This document shows positions 51,270 to 63,438 of a DNA stretch of 64,000 nucleotides, piece after piece. Under the pieces are notes generated by a model, which saw nothing but the letters and a program-made list of their open reading frames with translations, did not search any database and was not told the DNA's origin. Source of the DNA: Puffinus mauretanicus (lineage: Eukaryota > Chordata > Aves > Procellariiformes > Procellariidae); the NCBI GenBank assembly GCA_023333565.1, contig JAJKFH010000115.1, forward strand, positions 3,472,001 to 3,536,000, read 5' to 3'. How positions within the stretch are numbered: the first letter of the stretch is position 1; each line of letters begins with the position of its first letter. A program made the position numbers and the translations under genes.

Positions 51270-51540
51270 AGGATAGGCATAGTTGTCTTTAATTAAAAAA
51301 ATCCAAACTGGTTTTGCCTCATTACCAATTACTTTGTAATTAGTGCTGAGTTCCTTTATTTCACTGCCTTTCCTGGTTTAATTTCGACCCCAAAAGCTAA
51401 GAGAAGTTTCTTTCCTCATAAAAAAAAGCTGCACAAGCATTGCTATTGTCCGTGAGGATCCTCCTTTATGACACAGCAGACCGTTGGCAGAGAAAAGAGT
51501 GAACTGCATGCTGATAATAAATCTCCTGAGGATATACTTT
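51270..51540. promoter_or_regulatory. Candidate conserved non-coding element with homeodomain inverted repeat
   Basis: Non-repetitive stretch with TTTAATTAAA, and CCAATTAC-TTT-GTAATTAG at 51325-51343, an inverted repeat of two ATTA-type homeodomain cores three bases apart (7 of 8 arm positions pair). No coding potential. It lies 2.4 kb before the EC2 exon. Enhancer role is an inference. Confidence 0.25.
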
Positions 51541-53970
51541 TGTTAATCGTTTTTTACAATTGTACTATTGGTTTACTAGGAAGCAGCAACTATTATAACA
51601 CTATTTTTTCATCACTCTACAGAATTTGACAAATAAAAGAAAACATTGATATTTTGCAAACTATAATGAAATCTCATTCTATATAAGATCCACTTGAATT
51701 ATCTGGTAGTGACCTCCAAAGTTTCTGTAGGGTTACAACTTCTGTACTCTCCTCAGCAACCATAATTACATGGCACTTGAGCCTCAGGAAACAAAGATAT
51801 ACATTCCAATGACACAAGGACAGAAATTTCCCAAAGACTGTCCTGAGCTCTGAAATGCCTTTCTTTAAAAAAGAATTTTAAAAAATCATTCTCAAAGCAG
51901 GCTTCAGCATTTTTTTTTTCATCAAAACAGTATACTAGGAAAAGAAAGTTAATGTGAATTCAGTTGTTATGATCATACTCAAACTCTGTGTCCATCCCAA
52001 GACAGTGCCTAGACCAGGAAGCCACACCAATATGTTTTCCTGATGAAGATATTTTGGGTTTTTTTGGGGGGAGGATGGGATGAATCATTTCCCCTGATTC
52101 TTAACTTCTAGATGCTAGAGTGGCACACAATGTAAGCATATGATTTAACTGATTAATTTTATCTTTTTATAGGCTAGCAAGTGATATTGACCTCCCTTTC
52201 CCTGTTAGTCTTGAGGAGGCATAGGATTCAACTTATTTGCTTTTTTGAAAGCAGATAGGACCCATGGAACTCTACATTTCTCAAAAAACTATCTTTATTT
52301 TTTATCCAGATGAGCAGTTCTGCTAGACTCTGTTAGTGATAAAATTGTCCTTAAATATTCACTTCTTCAGGATTATCTTTACAGCTCAGCTTGGCACACA
52401 GATGACCTCTAACTGTTTAACCAGGCAAAAAGTAATCTAGATTGCTGATGGCAAAAATCCTCTTCAGTTGGATGAATTGTGACAAAGCATTTTTACAACT
52501 TTATTCTGCTGGTTTGTTTCAGAGAAAGAAGTATTCCTGCCCTCTTGTCATGCTGTTCAGATAACCTGAAATAGTGGGAATTATTACTATTATGTAGGTA
52601 AAATTATTATGTGTAAAGCGGTATTACGTATTACGAGAAAACACTTGCATCTAACAGGACCTAATAATAACATGTGCTTTCATAAATCTGTTTTGATTAC
52701 TTGCATTTCTACTTTCCCCAATCCCTTGAATACACTTAAAAGCGACAGTAGAGATGATTCACTTCAACTCCATTAGTCACAGGTAAATGAGCATCTTACA
52801 AATTTATGGTCAAGACAGATACTTGACTGCAAGTTATCTGGGTGAACTTCAATCTAGAAAGGCTGAGGGTGAAGAAAAAAAGGAATAGGAAATGATATCA
52901 CTTAAGTGGACAGTGCTTAGGAGACCTTTTTCTTCCAAGGAAAGTGAGATACATAAAAATACTCAGACAAAAATAGGGTAAAGAGCTGCTTCTCAGTCAG
53001 CCTTCTGCCCTTGGCAAGGAGTCAAGGACCTTTACACTTCTAGCTATTGGACTGCCTGTATTTATCCAGACATTTGTCAGCTCTAGATTGTGTTAGAAAA
53101 ATGTATCCTGACATCTTGAAAATTGCTTAGAAATAAAAGCTTGTGAAGAACAGTTTTGTTTTTTTATATATATTATAAGAAAGGCTTTGCAGAAGCTTTC
53201 ATTTGCTTCTAATCCATAAACTACACCAAATGTATTGGCTCACAGTGCTCTTAATCCCATATAGCCTATACATTCCTCATTGTGATCACAGGACATAGAT
53301 AAGCCATTTTCATGCAAAATAAGTAAATGTTTAAAAAATGTAGTTATCATTTAATGGCAATTATTTGCCAAGTAGATGGATAATTTTGATCAAGAGAGAA
53401 AAAAACCCAGAGTTTCTTATTGCAAAACCAAGTTAACTTTTAAAAACCTCTTAAAAATTATTTAGGATGAGACAAAATTTTTTATTCAGTCTGACTTCAG
53501 GTATTTGGAGGCTGTGATCTAAGCAGAAAATAAGTATGAGGAAATTTGCTTTAGGTTAATTTACTGATTAAGCCAAACTTAAGAATCACAATGGTACTTT
53601 TCACACAGCAGCTACCTACCTTTTAAGTGAACAGTTTCAACTGAGGTCATGTTATTACCAGAGAACAATATTCAAACCTGTTTGATCACCAAAAAAACCT
53701 AATGCTGTGTTGGGTTTCAAAGACATGTCAATCTCTGTGTGTTTACTCATGTTTAACTGAAGCATGAAACTTAAGCAATAATGATTCTAGTTTTAGTCAT
53801 GAGGAAGATGAGACTTCATTTTATGTTTGCTTGGGTAGGAGAACACTGGATTTGTCCACTGGATGCTGTTTGATTTTTTACTGAATTCAGTACTGAAACC
53901 ACTGTATGTTGTTTATAACAAGTAGGTGCCTTCTTAAAATTTGCTGATTCTTTGTTTGATACCCATTTAG

Positions 53971-54090
53971 GTACATCTGTTATTCAAGTGACAGCCACAG
54001 ATGCTGATGATGCCAACTATGGAAACAGTGCCAAAGTGGTGTACAGCATCCTCCAGGGACAGCCATACTTCTCAGTGGATCCAGAATCAG
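53971..54090 (+). CDS. CDH9: CDH9 third coding exon: first half of EC2
   Basis: A 120-bp phase 1-1 exon, the conserved size for type II cadherins, encoding the end of codon 175 to the first base of codon 215. It includes the EC2 calcium motif DADD (185-188) and the strand sequence [19 protein letters not shown]. Boundaries are set by the acceptor CCATTTAG/GT and donor AATCAG/gttagc, which keep the frame with both neighbours. EC2 helps form the rigid calcium-bound rod of the ectodomain outside the cell. Confidence 0.96.
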
Positions 54091-55047
54091 GTTAGCAATT
54101 CATTCAGTCTTTTTGCAATGACAGAGACAGGATGCAGGGATCAAGACACTTTTCACTTGCATTTAAATATTGGAACAAGCGTATGGTATCATATGACCTG
54201 GCACAAAGCTGATACACTTTTTCTAAATGGAAACTGGAATCACAATAAAAGTATGCCTTTTTTTGTTAAACTAATATTATTGCAGAAGAAGAACTGCTTT
54301 ACTTGGTATGAATAAGATTTCTGGAAGACGACTGTTAACTGTAAAGGTCAACAGTTCAGAAAGGGTGTAGAATATTGTAAAGGGTCCAAAGAATCATGAA
54401 GGTATTAAAGCTTATTTTACACCAGTTTCTGGGAATTTCATCTGTTTGTCTTTAAGAACAGAAAAAAGGAGCTGGACAATTTTAGACTATAAGGTAAAAA
54501 AATATCCCCAAAGGTAAATTAATTATTTCTAAAAGTTTGTGATAAATTCTTGACCGTTGACAATTTTTAACTCAAGATGCTTTTTGAAACTGTACTCTGC
54601 TGCTATCAGAATTGAAGCAAGAAGCATTAATGCTTTTAAGTTGTAAAACATGAAAGGAAGCCCTTTTCACTGTTATGCAGGAAATCAGATAAGAGACAGA
54701 CACAAAGAAGAAAAACTCGTGTGAACTTTGGATATCTATAATCCAAAATTGGGGTTCAAAAAAGAAACAAACAACATCACTTTCCCTCCCTCCAGATACC
54801 TAATCCTAATGCACATAAGACTTAGCAAGCATTGCATTAACTTGTTCCTGCATGTTATCAAAATTGCTCTAGTTTGAGAATCCAGAATTTAAGTGCAATT
54901 GTGCCCAGAGTCCCTGAAGTTCCTCAGATGATGGTTAATTTCCTTTTGAAACAATTTCTTTTTAAATACAGCAAGGGCATTATATCAAAAAGGTAATAAG
55001 AGTCACATGTCTACAGTTTTAAAAGGGAACATAATGATTTTGCCTAG

Positions 55048-55215
55048 GATTAGAGTGTTTGGGTTTTTTCCTCCTTTTCTTATGTCTCTGCTTTTTCTCT
55101 TTTCTCCAATTCCCTACTCAAAACATCTTTACTAGGCATGAACAGGGAAACAGGACCAGTACCACACGGTCATTAACTGATGACAGGAGGTGGTTAGGCA
55201 GGCAGATGGTTTGGG
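55048..55215 (+). pseudogene. Decayed duplicate of the CDH9 EC2 exon at 56312-56479
   Basis: Aligns with 56247-56406, about 1.2 kb downstream. The pyrimidine tract GTCTCTGCTTTTTCTCTTTTCTCCAA differs from the functional tract at two of 26 positions. Then CTTTACTAGGCATGAACAGG pairs with CTTTACCAGACATGAGCAGA, followed by near-matches to the codons for ENREQYQVV. The acceptor AG is lost (CCAATT in place of CCAAGG), two single-base deletions break the frame, and stops follow, so it cannot act as an exon. Weaker similarity may begin about 54950; nothing matches the 3' end of the exon or its donor. Interpretation: old local tandem duplication, now dead. Confidence 0.75.
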
Positions 55216-55545
55216 GGAGACCTGGGCTCTCATCTTTGGTTCTGGGATTATCTTTCATTTTTATCCAATTTGATTTTTAATGTTACATATATTAACAAGT
55301 CTATGTAATCAGAACCTGGTAATCCTGGATCAGAAGGAAATGTCATAACCACTAGACTACAGTGGGTTTTTTTCTTTGTTTCACTCTCTTTCTAGGGGTA
55401 ATGAGAGCCTTCTTCTGAGAAAGGAAAGGCAGGGGTGTGAATCCTCCAAGTAAAAAAGGATGTTGTATTTAAATTCTCCCACTTCACAAGAGAAAGCTCT
55501 CATCACTTCAACCTCACAAAACCACCACCCTTCTAAATAAAAAAT

Positions 55546-55569
55546 AAAAAAAAAAAAAAAAAAAAAAAA
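55546..55569. repeat. Poly-A run (24 A)
   Basis: Uninterrupted A run preceded by AAATAAAAAATA. No SINE or processed gene recognised upstream; the exon relic ends about 330 bases before it. Confidence 0.9.
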
Positions 55570-56311
55570 TCAACAAAAAAGCTCTGCTTGGTTTTCTAAA
55601 AGAAAACTTAAATGAAAAGGTCTTTTGGGCTCTGCATCCCAGGAGGATTGAGGTCACTTCTCTGTTCAGGCTATGGGATTTTTGGTTTTCTCACTTGAGG
55701 TCCCTACTCTTTTTGTGTGCTGTACAAAGGTCTGAGACATTTAAATTACATTTATGAAATTCTTGAGATTAGACACCCAAAAAATATTTTCCAACACTAA
55801 TTTTACAGTCTTGTCTATTTCTTTTATTAGCTATACCCCTAGCTGACTTACAGTGGCCACCACTGGGCATTAAAATCTATGATCTACTACAGTCCAAAAG
55901 AATGAATCTAGGGCATATTAGAGTTCAGCCTTGTGCTATAATATCAAAACCTCACCAGGGCTGGAGATTACATAATGCATTAAAATAATAACTGGGGATA
56001 GTAGCTGAAAAATTTAATTAATTCAACATATATATTTATATTTTTGTCATTGACAGAATAATTAAATTGATTTAGCACATCACAAACAGTGAATAATGTC
56101 TCTGTTACATTTATTTCTCTTTTTTTTCTTAAAATCGCATTAAATCAGCAATAGATTGAAAGGCTTATTGCAGTATACCTTTTTTTGATTGCTATGGACT
56201 AACATCTGCACAGTATATCTTACATGAATCCATTTTAAAACTCTGAGATTAAAGTGGGTGGTGCTTCTTCTCCTTCACCTCTCTGTCTCTTCTTTTTCTC
56301 TCTTCTCCAAG

Positions 56312-56479
56312 GCATAATCAAGACTGCTTTACCAGACATGAGCAGAGAAAACAGGGAACAGTATCAAGTAGTCATCCAGGCCAAAGACATGGGAGGCCAG
56401 ATGGGAGGACTATCAGGGACTACCACCGTGAACATCACGCTGACTGATGTCAACGACAATCCACCTCGCTTCCCCCAGA
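56312..56479 (+). CDS. CDH9: CDH9 fourth coding exon: second half of EC2 and EC2-EC3 linker
   Basis: A 168-bp phase 1-1 exon covering the rest of codon 215 to the first base of codon 271. Encodes [18 protein letters not shown] (REN in place of the usual DRE calcium motif, as in other type II cadherins), [13 protein letters not shown] and the linker DVNDNPP (260-266) that coordinates calcium between EC2 and EC3. One N-glycosylation sequon, NIT, is at 255-257. Acceptor TTCTCCAAG/GC and donor CCCAGA/gtatgg. The open frame runs past the donor into intron; continuity of PRFPQS-TYQF with the next exon fixes the end. A degenerate copy lies 1.2 kb upstream. Confidence 0.96.
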
Positions 56480-59400
56480 GTATGGAGCATCTAATAGTTC
56501 TGTTGTTTTCCAAAGAACCTCTCTAAAATCAGCTGATTCACTGTCACCATCTGGGATCTTCTTTTTTCTCCCTTTTTTTTTAGTATAAATACTGGCCCAC
56601 TGCTGTCTCTGTTTATGTTGCAGCATTATTAAGGCAAATAGGAATCTATGCCCCCATTTTTTTAATAGCAAAATATTTCTTGGAATGATAAACTTACTTC
56701 CCATTCTTACTCTGTTTACAGGAATGTGAGCTGTAACAATAAGCTAGGCTAACTGCAGGGACTTGAAAGCCTTTAAAGGAATTTAATTACAAACTCTAGA
56801 GTTCAGTTTTTGGAGACACTTGTAGTTCCACATATTTAGGCAAGCAAATAGGTCAGCAAATTTTCTAACGTACCACCTTGCACAGGCAGAGTTGGTCAGG
56901 TGGTATGCTCTGCTGGACGTCTAAGCATTTTGCTTAGGTACTGGCAATCTGTGTTCAGCTCTTGATGTTGAATGATTTTGATAATCTAGACCAGTTTGAC
57001 ACAATTAAGTTTTTTTAAAAATATCTCTGTAGAATAAAAAATGGCAGACAACAGAAAGCTGCACAATACAGAAAGCTTCACAGCATACTGCAGCTTCACA
57101 GATCCTTTCATCCTAGGCCACTGGTTTAAATCCAGTCCCAAGTTGTTATAATCATCGTCTGATAACTGTTTGATAGGCTGCAGATCGAAGAAATTTACAG
57201 CCTCTGTTCCGTGCCTGCTGGAAAAATGTCCACATTATAAAATTTGAATTGCTTGTTGGCACTGATTAGGGACCTGACTGGCTCTCTTTACAGACTCACC
57301 AAAGACTGAACAAACCGAGCTCATTTAGAAAACACTCTCCTGGACTTGAAGAAACTTGAAAAACACTTCATTACCATGACAATAAGTACATTCAGAATAA
57401 AATAAACAGGTCAACCTAGAACAGATTTTAAAAAGATATTAGAAGTTTCTGACAGTGTGGGAGAAAATGTTCTTGAAATTGTATATAACTTTTTTTATCT
57501 CTATTCATGATAACAGGTTGCTTTTTAAAAAGAGGGGGAAGGGAAAGTACTGCAGACCTCATTAGGAAAATATAATTTGAATTCACACTCAGAGTTTACT
57601 TGTTGAGAATCACCTTCACATGGCAAACTCAAACGGCATTTTTTAACTAAACTTCCTGTTTGATTTCAGGAGAGGATACTGCTTAAACATGTATAGCATG
57701 ATATAGCCCATAATATTTTGGCAAATAGGAATTCTTGAACTAAATTAGAATGCGGTGTAGCACATGGCATTGTAAGCTTTGTTGCTGAGTTAAATTAAAT
57801 TAAATTAATTTTTTTAAAAAATGAAGAATGCATAGAACTGCAAAATAAACTTAGGGTTTTCAGTCTCCTTAGCTGTTGTTCCTTATTATGTGCTTCTTTC
57901 AAGATTAGCTGAAGCCTGAAGTCTACAGAAGTTCTTCTGATTATTTCAATAAGCTTTGGGTTTAGTATTTAATTATAGAGAAATTTATACAATGTGACGC
58001 CTCATACAATATTCTCTATAGCTTTCTACTTTGAACATCACTGAAACACATTGGATGGGCTATAGAATACCTGCTGTGGGATCTATTCAATGGTGCAATT
58101 TTCATTTTACTGATGACCCTTCCCTCTCATTTTCTTTCTCCTCAGCAGGGTGATTTTCAACAATACCTAGGAAATAAAACATAGAGAAACATCTGGAGGT
58201 TTTGATTTCTTCTTAGGTAGTTATGAAGAGGGGCATACCTTCAAAGAACAATCTAGTTCTGGAAGTCTGCTCCTTCCAAAAACAATTATTTTCCATTTTC
58301 TCTTATGTGAGGCAATAATAAGTAAAAATATGGCCCAAAGCAGAGGGTGAATTGCAAATGGAAGCAACAGGAGTTAATGTCAAGGTACTGAAGAACTGAA
58401 GATTGATTTATCAGAGGGACAGAAGAAAGGAAAATGGCAGAGTGCACTGTGAAGTAATGGTTGTTCAGACTGCATTAAAAAGGAACAGATTTTCTGTTTT
58501 GTTTTGTTTCCTGAAAGGAATCCTAGACAGTTAAAAGACATAGGCCTAAACTAAATTTAAATGACACCATAATTAAAATTTTACACATTTTGAATTCAAT
58601 TGTACTCTAAACCAAATTAGCCACCTTGCATGCTGAAAATGTGTAGCACTCACACAGCACCACAAAAATAAGGAATGCTTTCAGATGCAAAAGCACTCAA
58701 GGGAGTTATTTATTCTGGAAGAAGTCATAAGTAGCGTGATTAAATCTATTCTTACAGTATTTCTGGCTCACCTGCCAAACCCTTGAATTTGAGCAAACCT
58801 TCAAACTTATCGTTAGCTGCCAGGAATCCTAACTTTCATCCCATTTTCAGCCTGATTTAAGGGAATAACATGCATTTCAGTTTGTGCGGATTGCAGCCAA
58901 AGAGTCTACTGCTGAGTTTTCACTTACAACCTTGACTTTATAACAGCAAATACAATTTAGCATCAAGCATTAGCTTCCATTTTGTTACACATCTATATAA
59001 ATATGAGGTATTTGCAGTGACACTCTTTTGTATTTAGTCTGTACATTTGGGGATAGAAACTCATTCAGCACTCAGATGTTTGGTATAGTCCTTGTACTTA
59101 AAAGGAACCTTCAGGACCCTTTAAGTGTCTTAAAAGAAAGCAAAGGACATGTAAATATAAGAAATAGACTAGTTGCAAGAAAGATACTTGACTGTACTGT
59201 ACTACAAGTCAATACAATTTATACAGGTTCTCATTGGACCCTTCAAATAAAGATTATGCATTTTATCAGGTGCTAGTTTTGTCAGGTCCAGACTTTTAAG
59301 GTATTTTTCCAATGCTACTTCACTCAGTAAATTAATATTAATATCATAAGAAACATCAGATTCTGGAATGTCACATGTAAAACGTTGAATAGATCAGATT

Positions 59401-60386
59401 TTTTTTTAACATTTTCTTGGTAGCAAATAACTGAAAATACTGATTTAAAAACATTTGTGTCTTGCTATTGATGAAAGGTCTTCATTGTTTAATTCCAACT
59501 GGTCAAAGAAACCATCTGATTAATATATTTTCCGTAACAGCATGTCTTTATAATTAGATTTTTATTGCAAATGTTGTCAGACAATACATATAAATTCACT
59601 TTTCATACACATAGGCAAGATTAAAACATCTATGTAATCAGAATTTTTTCTAGCACATCCTGATTATAAAAACATCAAATGAAACCAACCATTGAAAGAG
59701 CACAAAAAGTATGTGCAGAGTAAATTAAAGAAAATCTGAATGTATCTGCATTCCAATTAACGATAGCAATTAACATGAACATGTATCCAAATGCTCTTTA
59801 CCATGACTCTTTAATATGTATTACCAATAACGGATGAATGAATTACTTTCACACAGAACACCTACAAATCTTGAATATATTTTTCAAAAGAATAAAAAAA
59901 AAAAAGCCTATTCTATTTTAGTCTCTTTCCAAAACCCACACTGGTTTCTACAACTCTTGTGCCTTGAGAAAACAAAACAAAATCCCCTGCTACTTCTAAA
60001 TATATCTGGGAACATTTCTAGAAAATTGAGAGGAAAAAAAAATATATATACACTGTTAAATAATCAAGGTTAGAACTGGTGCCTTATTGTTGAGCTTCTC
60101 TGTTCCTTATAGCTGAAGAACCAAAAAAAAAAAAAAAAAAAAAGAAAAGAAAAAAGCATTAAAAGCACAGTACTAAATGGCTTTAAAGAGTTACTTGAAA
60201 TTTTTGTGACAGTTTGTCAATCAACTCCAAACCCTGTTTTAAAGTTCAGTATGATGACTAACAGCATTTTTCTTAAAGTGTTTCAAACTTCAAGTTACTT
60301 AAAAAATGCAGGTGAAATTGAAGATGTTTGTTATTCAGAAGAACAAAGCTTCTCAAAATAATAAATGCTTGATTTCACTCTTCCAG
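56480..60386 (+). other. CDH9: CDH9 intron (3.9 kb)
   Basis: Donor gtatgg, acceptor CTCTTCCAG. Contains a 17-base perfect-stem hairpin at 56921-56937 (CTAAGCA-TTT-TGCTTAG) and a 21-A run at 60123-60143. No repeat family or gene was recognised. Confidence 0.9.
60123..60143. repeat. Poly-A run (21 A)
   Basis: A homopolymer followed by further A/G-rich sequence to about 60157. Confidence 0.9.
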
Positions 60387-60574
60387 GCACCTACCAGTTC
60401 AGCTCTCCTGAGTCTGCACCACCTGGGACTCCTCTTGGCAGAATTAAAGCCAATGACCCTGATGTGGGTGAAAATGCAGAGATTGAGTATAACATCTCCA
60501 ATGGGGATGGATCAGACATGTTTGATATTGTCACTGACAAGGACACACAGGAAGGGATTATAACTGTCAAAAAG
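60387..60574 (+). CDS. CDH9: CDH9 fifth coding exon: first part of EC3
   Basis: A 188-bp exon (phase 1 to 0), matching the family size, for codons 271-333. It encodes [20 protein letters not shown], the calcium-motif segment [13 protein letters not shown] (293-305), [13 protein letters not shown] and ITVKK. A sequon NIS is at 306-308. The acceptor is CACTCTTCCAG/GC. The donor AAAAAG/gtttat is weak because only GT matches the intron consensus; the conserved exon length and continuity KK-RLDFEN with the next exon support it. Confidence 0.95.
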
Positions 60575-61862
60575 GTTTATTTTTTCTCTCTCTCTTTTAT
60601 ATGTACTTAGCTCTCCAGGTGTTACGGTTATTTTTCTTTTTCCAGGGGAAGGGAAGGTAGATCTCACAAGAGGTCAGGCTGCCAAAGAGTTGTTGTATTA
60701 GTTTTGTTCTTCTCTTACTTCAGCAGATATCTGTTATTTTCAAGTCTCGAGGGAAATTTACTGGCATGTCACTTCACATAAAGCAATATTTCAGTGGCTG
60801 CTGTCTGTTCAATATATATACTCTCACACACAGTACTTTTGAATTAGGGCTGTGAAAACCTGGAGGGATTCAGTTCACAGTAAGGTTTGTCAGCTGAATG
60901 CTGCAGTAAGGCTTACAAGGTTTGGAGGCTCACCTGAAGTTTGATGAACTCACACCTCCAAGGCTAAACTGTCCCTCTCTAATCTGTCCAAGAGTCAGGT
61001 ATCTCCAGTACCTAAAATCTGTCTTGGTTTAAGTCCAACCTTTGTGAAACTTAAGTTGTTACCTATTGTATCAATGGAAGTCCAAAGAGCAAAATACCAT
61101 CTCTGACAGATTTATTTGTTGTTTTTTAGTGTTCAGACTGTTGAACTCTGAACACTATTTTCAGTTCTATTCTTACTGAACATATCAGTAACAATGAATT
61201 GATATATACATATATATAAAATATAGATCTATACACATATATTCAGAAACATATGTACATTTATGTATGTCCATGCATGTATATGTGTGCACATATGAAT
61301 GTATATATGCACATGCATATATGGATATGCATAATATAAATGTCACACAGCTTGGAAATCAGACTTCATAGTTTTTCTTTTCTTTCTGCAATATAGAGGC
61401 CAAGGACAGGTCTGGGTTGCTCCTGATGCAAAACAGGCAAGGGTAGATGGTAATGAGGGAGGAAATAGGACAGAGAGCATTCAAGAGTTGGGATAACTGT
61501 TCTTGTTCCTACAAATGAGATGAGGCAAATAAGACCTTTAGCAATTCCTACCTGTGGATTGAGTCCAACTTCCCTGTTTCTTTCTCTCTTTCTATTTTCT
61601 ATAGATAGACCCCTCCTGGTTTTCCAGGAATCTGAACAAGTAGTAGGCAGAGGGATCATTAATTGCCTTGCTGCCCTATAATACTTCTTGTTTTTCTTAT
61701 ATTTAGAACAAGCCCTAACATACTCCATCTTCTCCAAGATGCGTTAAATTTTAGACGTTTTGCTCCTAAAAATGCCTACACTTCTAATTCAGCATTATAA
61801 AACTGACTCACATTTCTTGTAAGGTGTCATGATTTTCTTTATTATTATTATTTGCTCCCCAG
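60575..61862 (+). other. CDH9: CDH9 intron (1.3 kb)
   Basis: Starts with the weak donor gtttat and ends at GCTCCCCAG. It holds a TA/CA/TG-rich microsatellite region at 61201-61340 and otherwise nothing recognisable. Confidence 0.9.
61201..61340. repeat. Imperfect TA/TG/CA microsatellite region
   Basis: About 140 bases of alternating ATATAC, ATATGT and ATGCAT-type units, strongly purine-pyrimidine alternating and interrupted. Confidence 0.8.
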
Positions 61863-62116
61863 CGTCTGGATTTTGAAAACAAGATGTTATACACCTTAAG
61901 AGTTGAAGCAACCAACACTCATCCTGATCCTCGTTTTCTTCAGTTGGGGCCATTCAAAGACACGGCTTTGGTCAAAATTTCTGTGGAAGACATAGACGAA
62001 GCTCCAGTGTTCAGCAGATCCTGGTATTTAATAGAGGTAGATGAAGATACCAAGGAAGGAAGCATTATTGGGCAGGTTGTAGCCCAAGATCCGGATATAA
62101 CAAAGAATGCAATAAA
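61863..62116 (+). CDS. CDH9: CDH9 sixth coding exon: end of EC3 and start of EC4
   Basis: A 254-bp exon (phase 0 to 2), the family-typical size, for codons 334-418. It contains [11 protein letters not shown] (EC3 calcium motif DFE), [20 protein letters not shown], and the EC3-EC4 linker read here as DIDEAPVF (376-383). Most type II cadherins, as I recall them, have DxDEPPVF, so the first proline is alanine here while the acidic ligands are kept. EC4 begins [17 protein letters not shown] and AQDPD. Acceptor CTCCCCAG/CG and donor ATAAA/gtaagc; reading on without splicing meets a stop immediately, so the donor is needed. Confidence 0.96.
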
Positions 62117-63438
62117 GTAAGCCATTACACAATAAAAAATGCTTTAGATGTGGGTCAAGTCTCATGCACAAGTGTGATGAAAGTGCAATGTAATAGGGGG
62201 CCACTTGGGTAATGAAGCCTACAGGGGCTACTGATAAGTGTCAAGCAGAGAAATATCTATGGGAGCATGTGAAGGCAAACACAGTTAACAGTGCAGGGTA
62301 TGCTTCTGAAGGACAGCCTATAGGCACCAGGTAAAAAGAAAGGATACGTCAACATTTAATGTGTTCTAGTACTTTCACCAAACTGTTCATAAGATTATGC
62401 TTTTATACCATGTTTCCAGTGGCAAACTTATGTAAAATACTCAAAATCGTGTATTTCTACGCTCCCTGCTAGTTGATAGCAGTCAGCCTTCTGTACCTTC
62501 ATAATCCCCTAGACATAACACTGTCTACCATGTTCCATAGCTTAACCATTTAATGATTACATTATATTAAATAAGAAATGATTGTAAGAAAGTCATAACA
62601 ATTAGAAGGAAGAGTTCAGTGCTGTGAAATTGCTGTAATTGTTAGCTATCTGCTATTATTATCTGCAGTGACAAACACAGCCCTGAAATTTATGTATTTA
62701 CCATGAAACTGATTAGGAAACCTGATTTCTGCATTTCTGAACAAGCCTGTTATGTCCTGCAGCAGTACAGTTTGGGGTAAGAGGTGTGAGAGGAGGAAGA
62801 AAAGAAAATATTTTTAAGTAATCTATGTATAAAATTTCATTTCAACCTGATAGTGACTGATAACTACTAGACTAATTAAAAAACACCTGTAAAATAAGTT
62901 TTTCCTTGCTGGGAAAGAACAACGCAAAAGCAAGTGTCACAAAATAAGATTTAAAGAACTTTCATCTTAAAAAACAACTAATCCAAAGATTTTTCTGGTG
63001 ATTTTGATGGTCCTTGTGACATCTCAAAACTATCTTATTATACGTGGATACTTAATTATATCTGCAATGCGTGTCCTTTGATGACTGAGTTCTCCAAGAA
63101 AAAATTAATTTGCAAAAATATTATCTAAGAATGTTCAGTTTTAGTTGTTATTCCAGCATTCGTTTTGTAAGCTAAAATGTAATTTCAAATATCAATCTAA
63201 CAAACAACCCACATAAATAGTTTGCTCTTCATCCCACCCACTAGTCTTAAAAAATTGTTTCTCAGTATTTGTAACATGCTGCACTTCTCAGGAAGTTACA
63301 GGAAAGCTTAGGTTACTTGTAAAGAAAACATTCTTGATTAACCACAGTTAAAATTAGAAGACTTTTAGAGGTGGTTATGAGCTAAACTAGGGACTCTAAT
63401 AGGAGATAGTGATGCTCAGTTGTGCTGTATCTTGACAG
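62117..63438 (+). other. CDH9: CDH9 intron (1.3 kb)
   Basis: Donor gtaagc, acceptor ATCTTGACAG. AT-rich sequence with no repeat or gene recognised. Confidence 0.9.

Larger units (their letters stand above)
28571..53970 (+). other. CDH9: CDH9 intron between second and third coding exons (25.4 kb)
   Basis: Bounded by donor gtaggt and acceptor CCCATTTAG. Contains all the CR1 sequence found in the window (34662-34877 and 45291-49403), a probable ancient SINE-like repeat (37655-37850), TA microsatellites (39431-39490) and several stretches that look like candidate regulatory elements (38090-38350, 51270-51540). Elsewhere the sequence is AT-rich and featureless to my reading, with only short low-complexity frames on either strand. 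Confidence 0.85.
54091..56311 (+). other. CDH9: CDH9 intron (2.2 kb) with relic exon duplicate
   Basis: Donor gttagc, acceptor TTCTCCAAG. Besides a 24-A run at 55546-55569 it holds a decayed copy of the downstream exon and its splice acceptor region at about 55048-55215 (listed separately). Nothing else recognised. Confidence 0.9.

Noticed and set aside
56884..56965. tRNA-like segment with TGGTCAGGTGG, a 7-bp stem hairpin and GTGTTCAGCTC
   Set aside because: The A-box and B-box only loosely match consensus and no acceptor stem or full cloverleaf can be drawn. At most it is a degraded SINE.
57110..57140. GGTTTAAATCC resembling a pol III B-box
   Set aside because: No A-box at proper distance and no tRNA fold; the motif is short enough to occur by chance.
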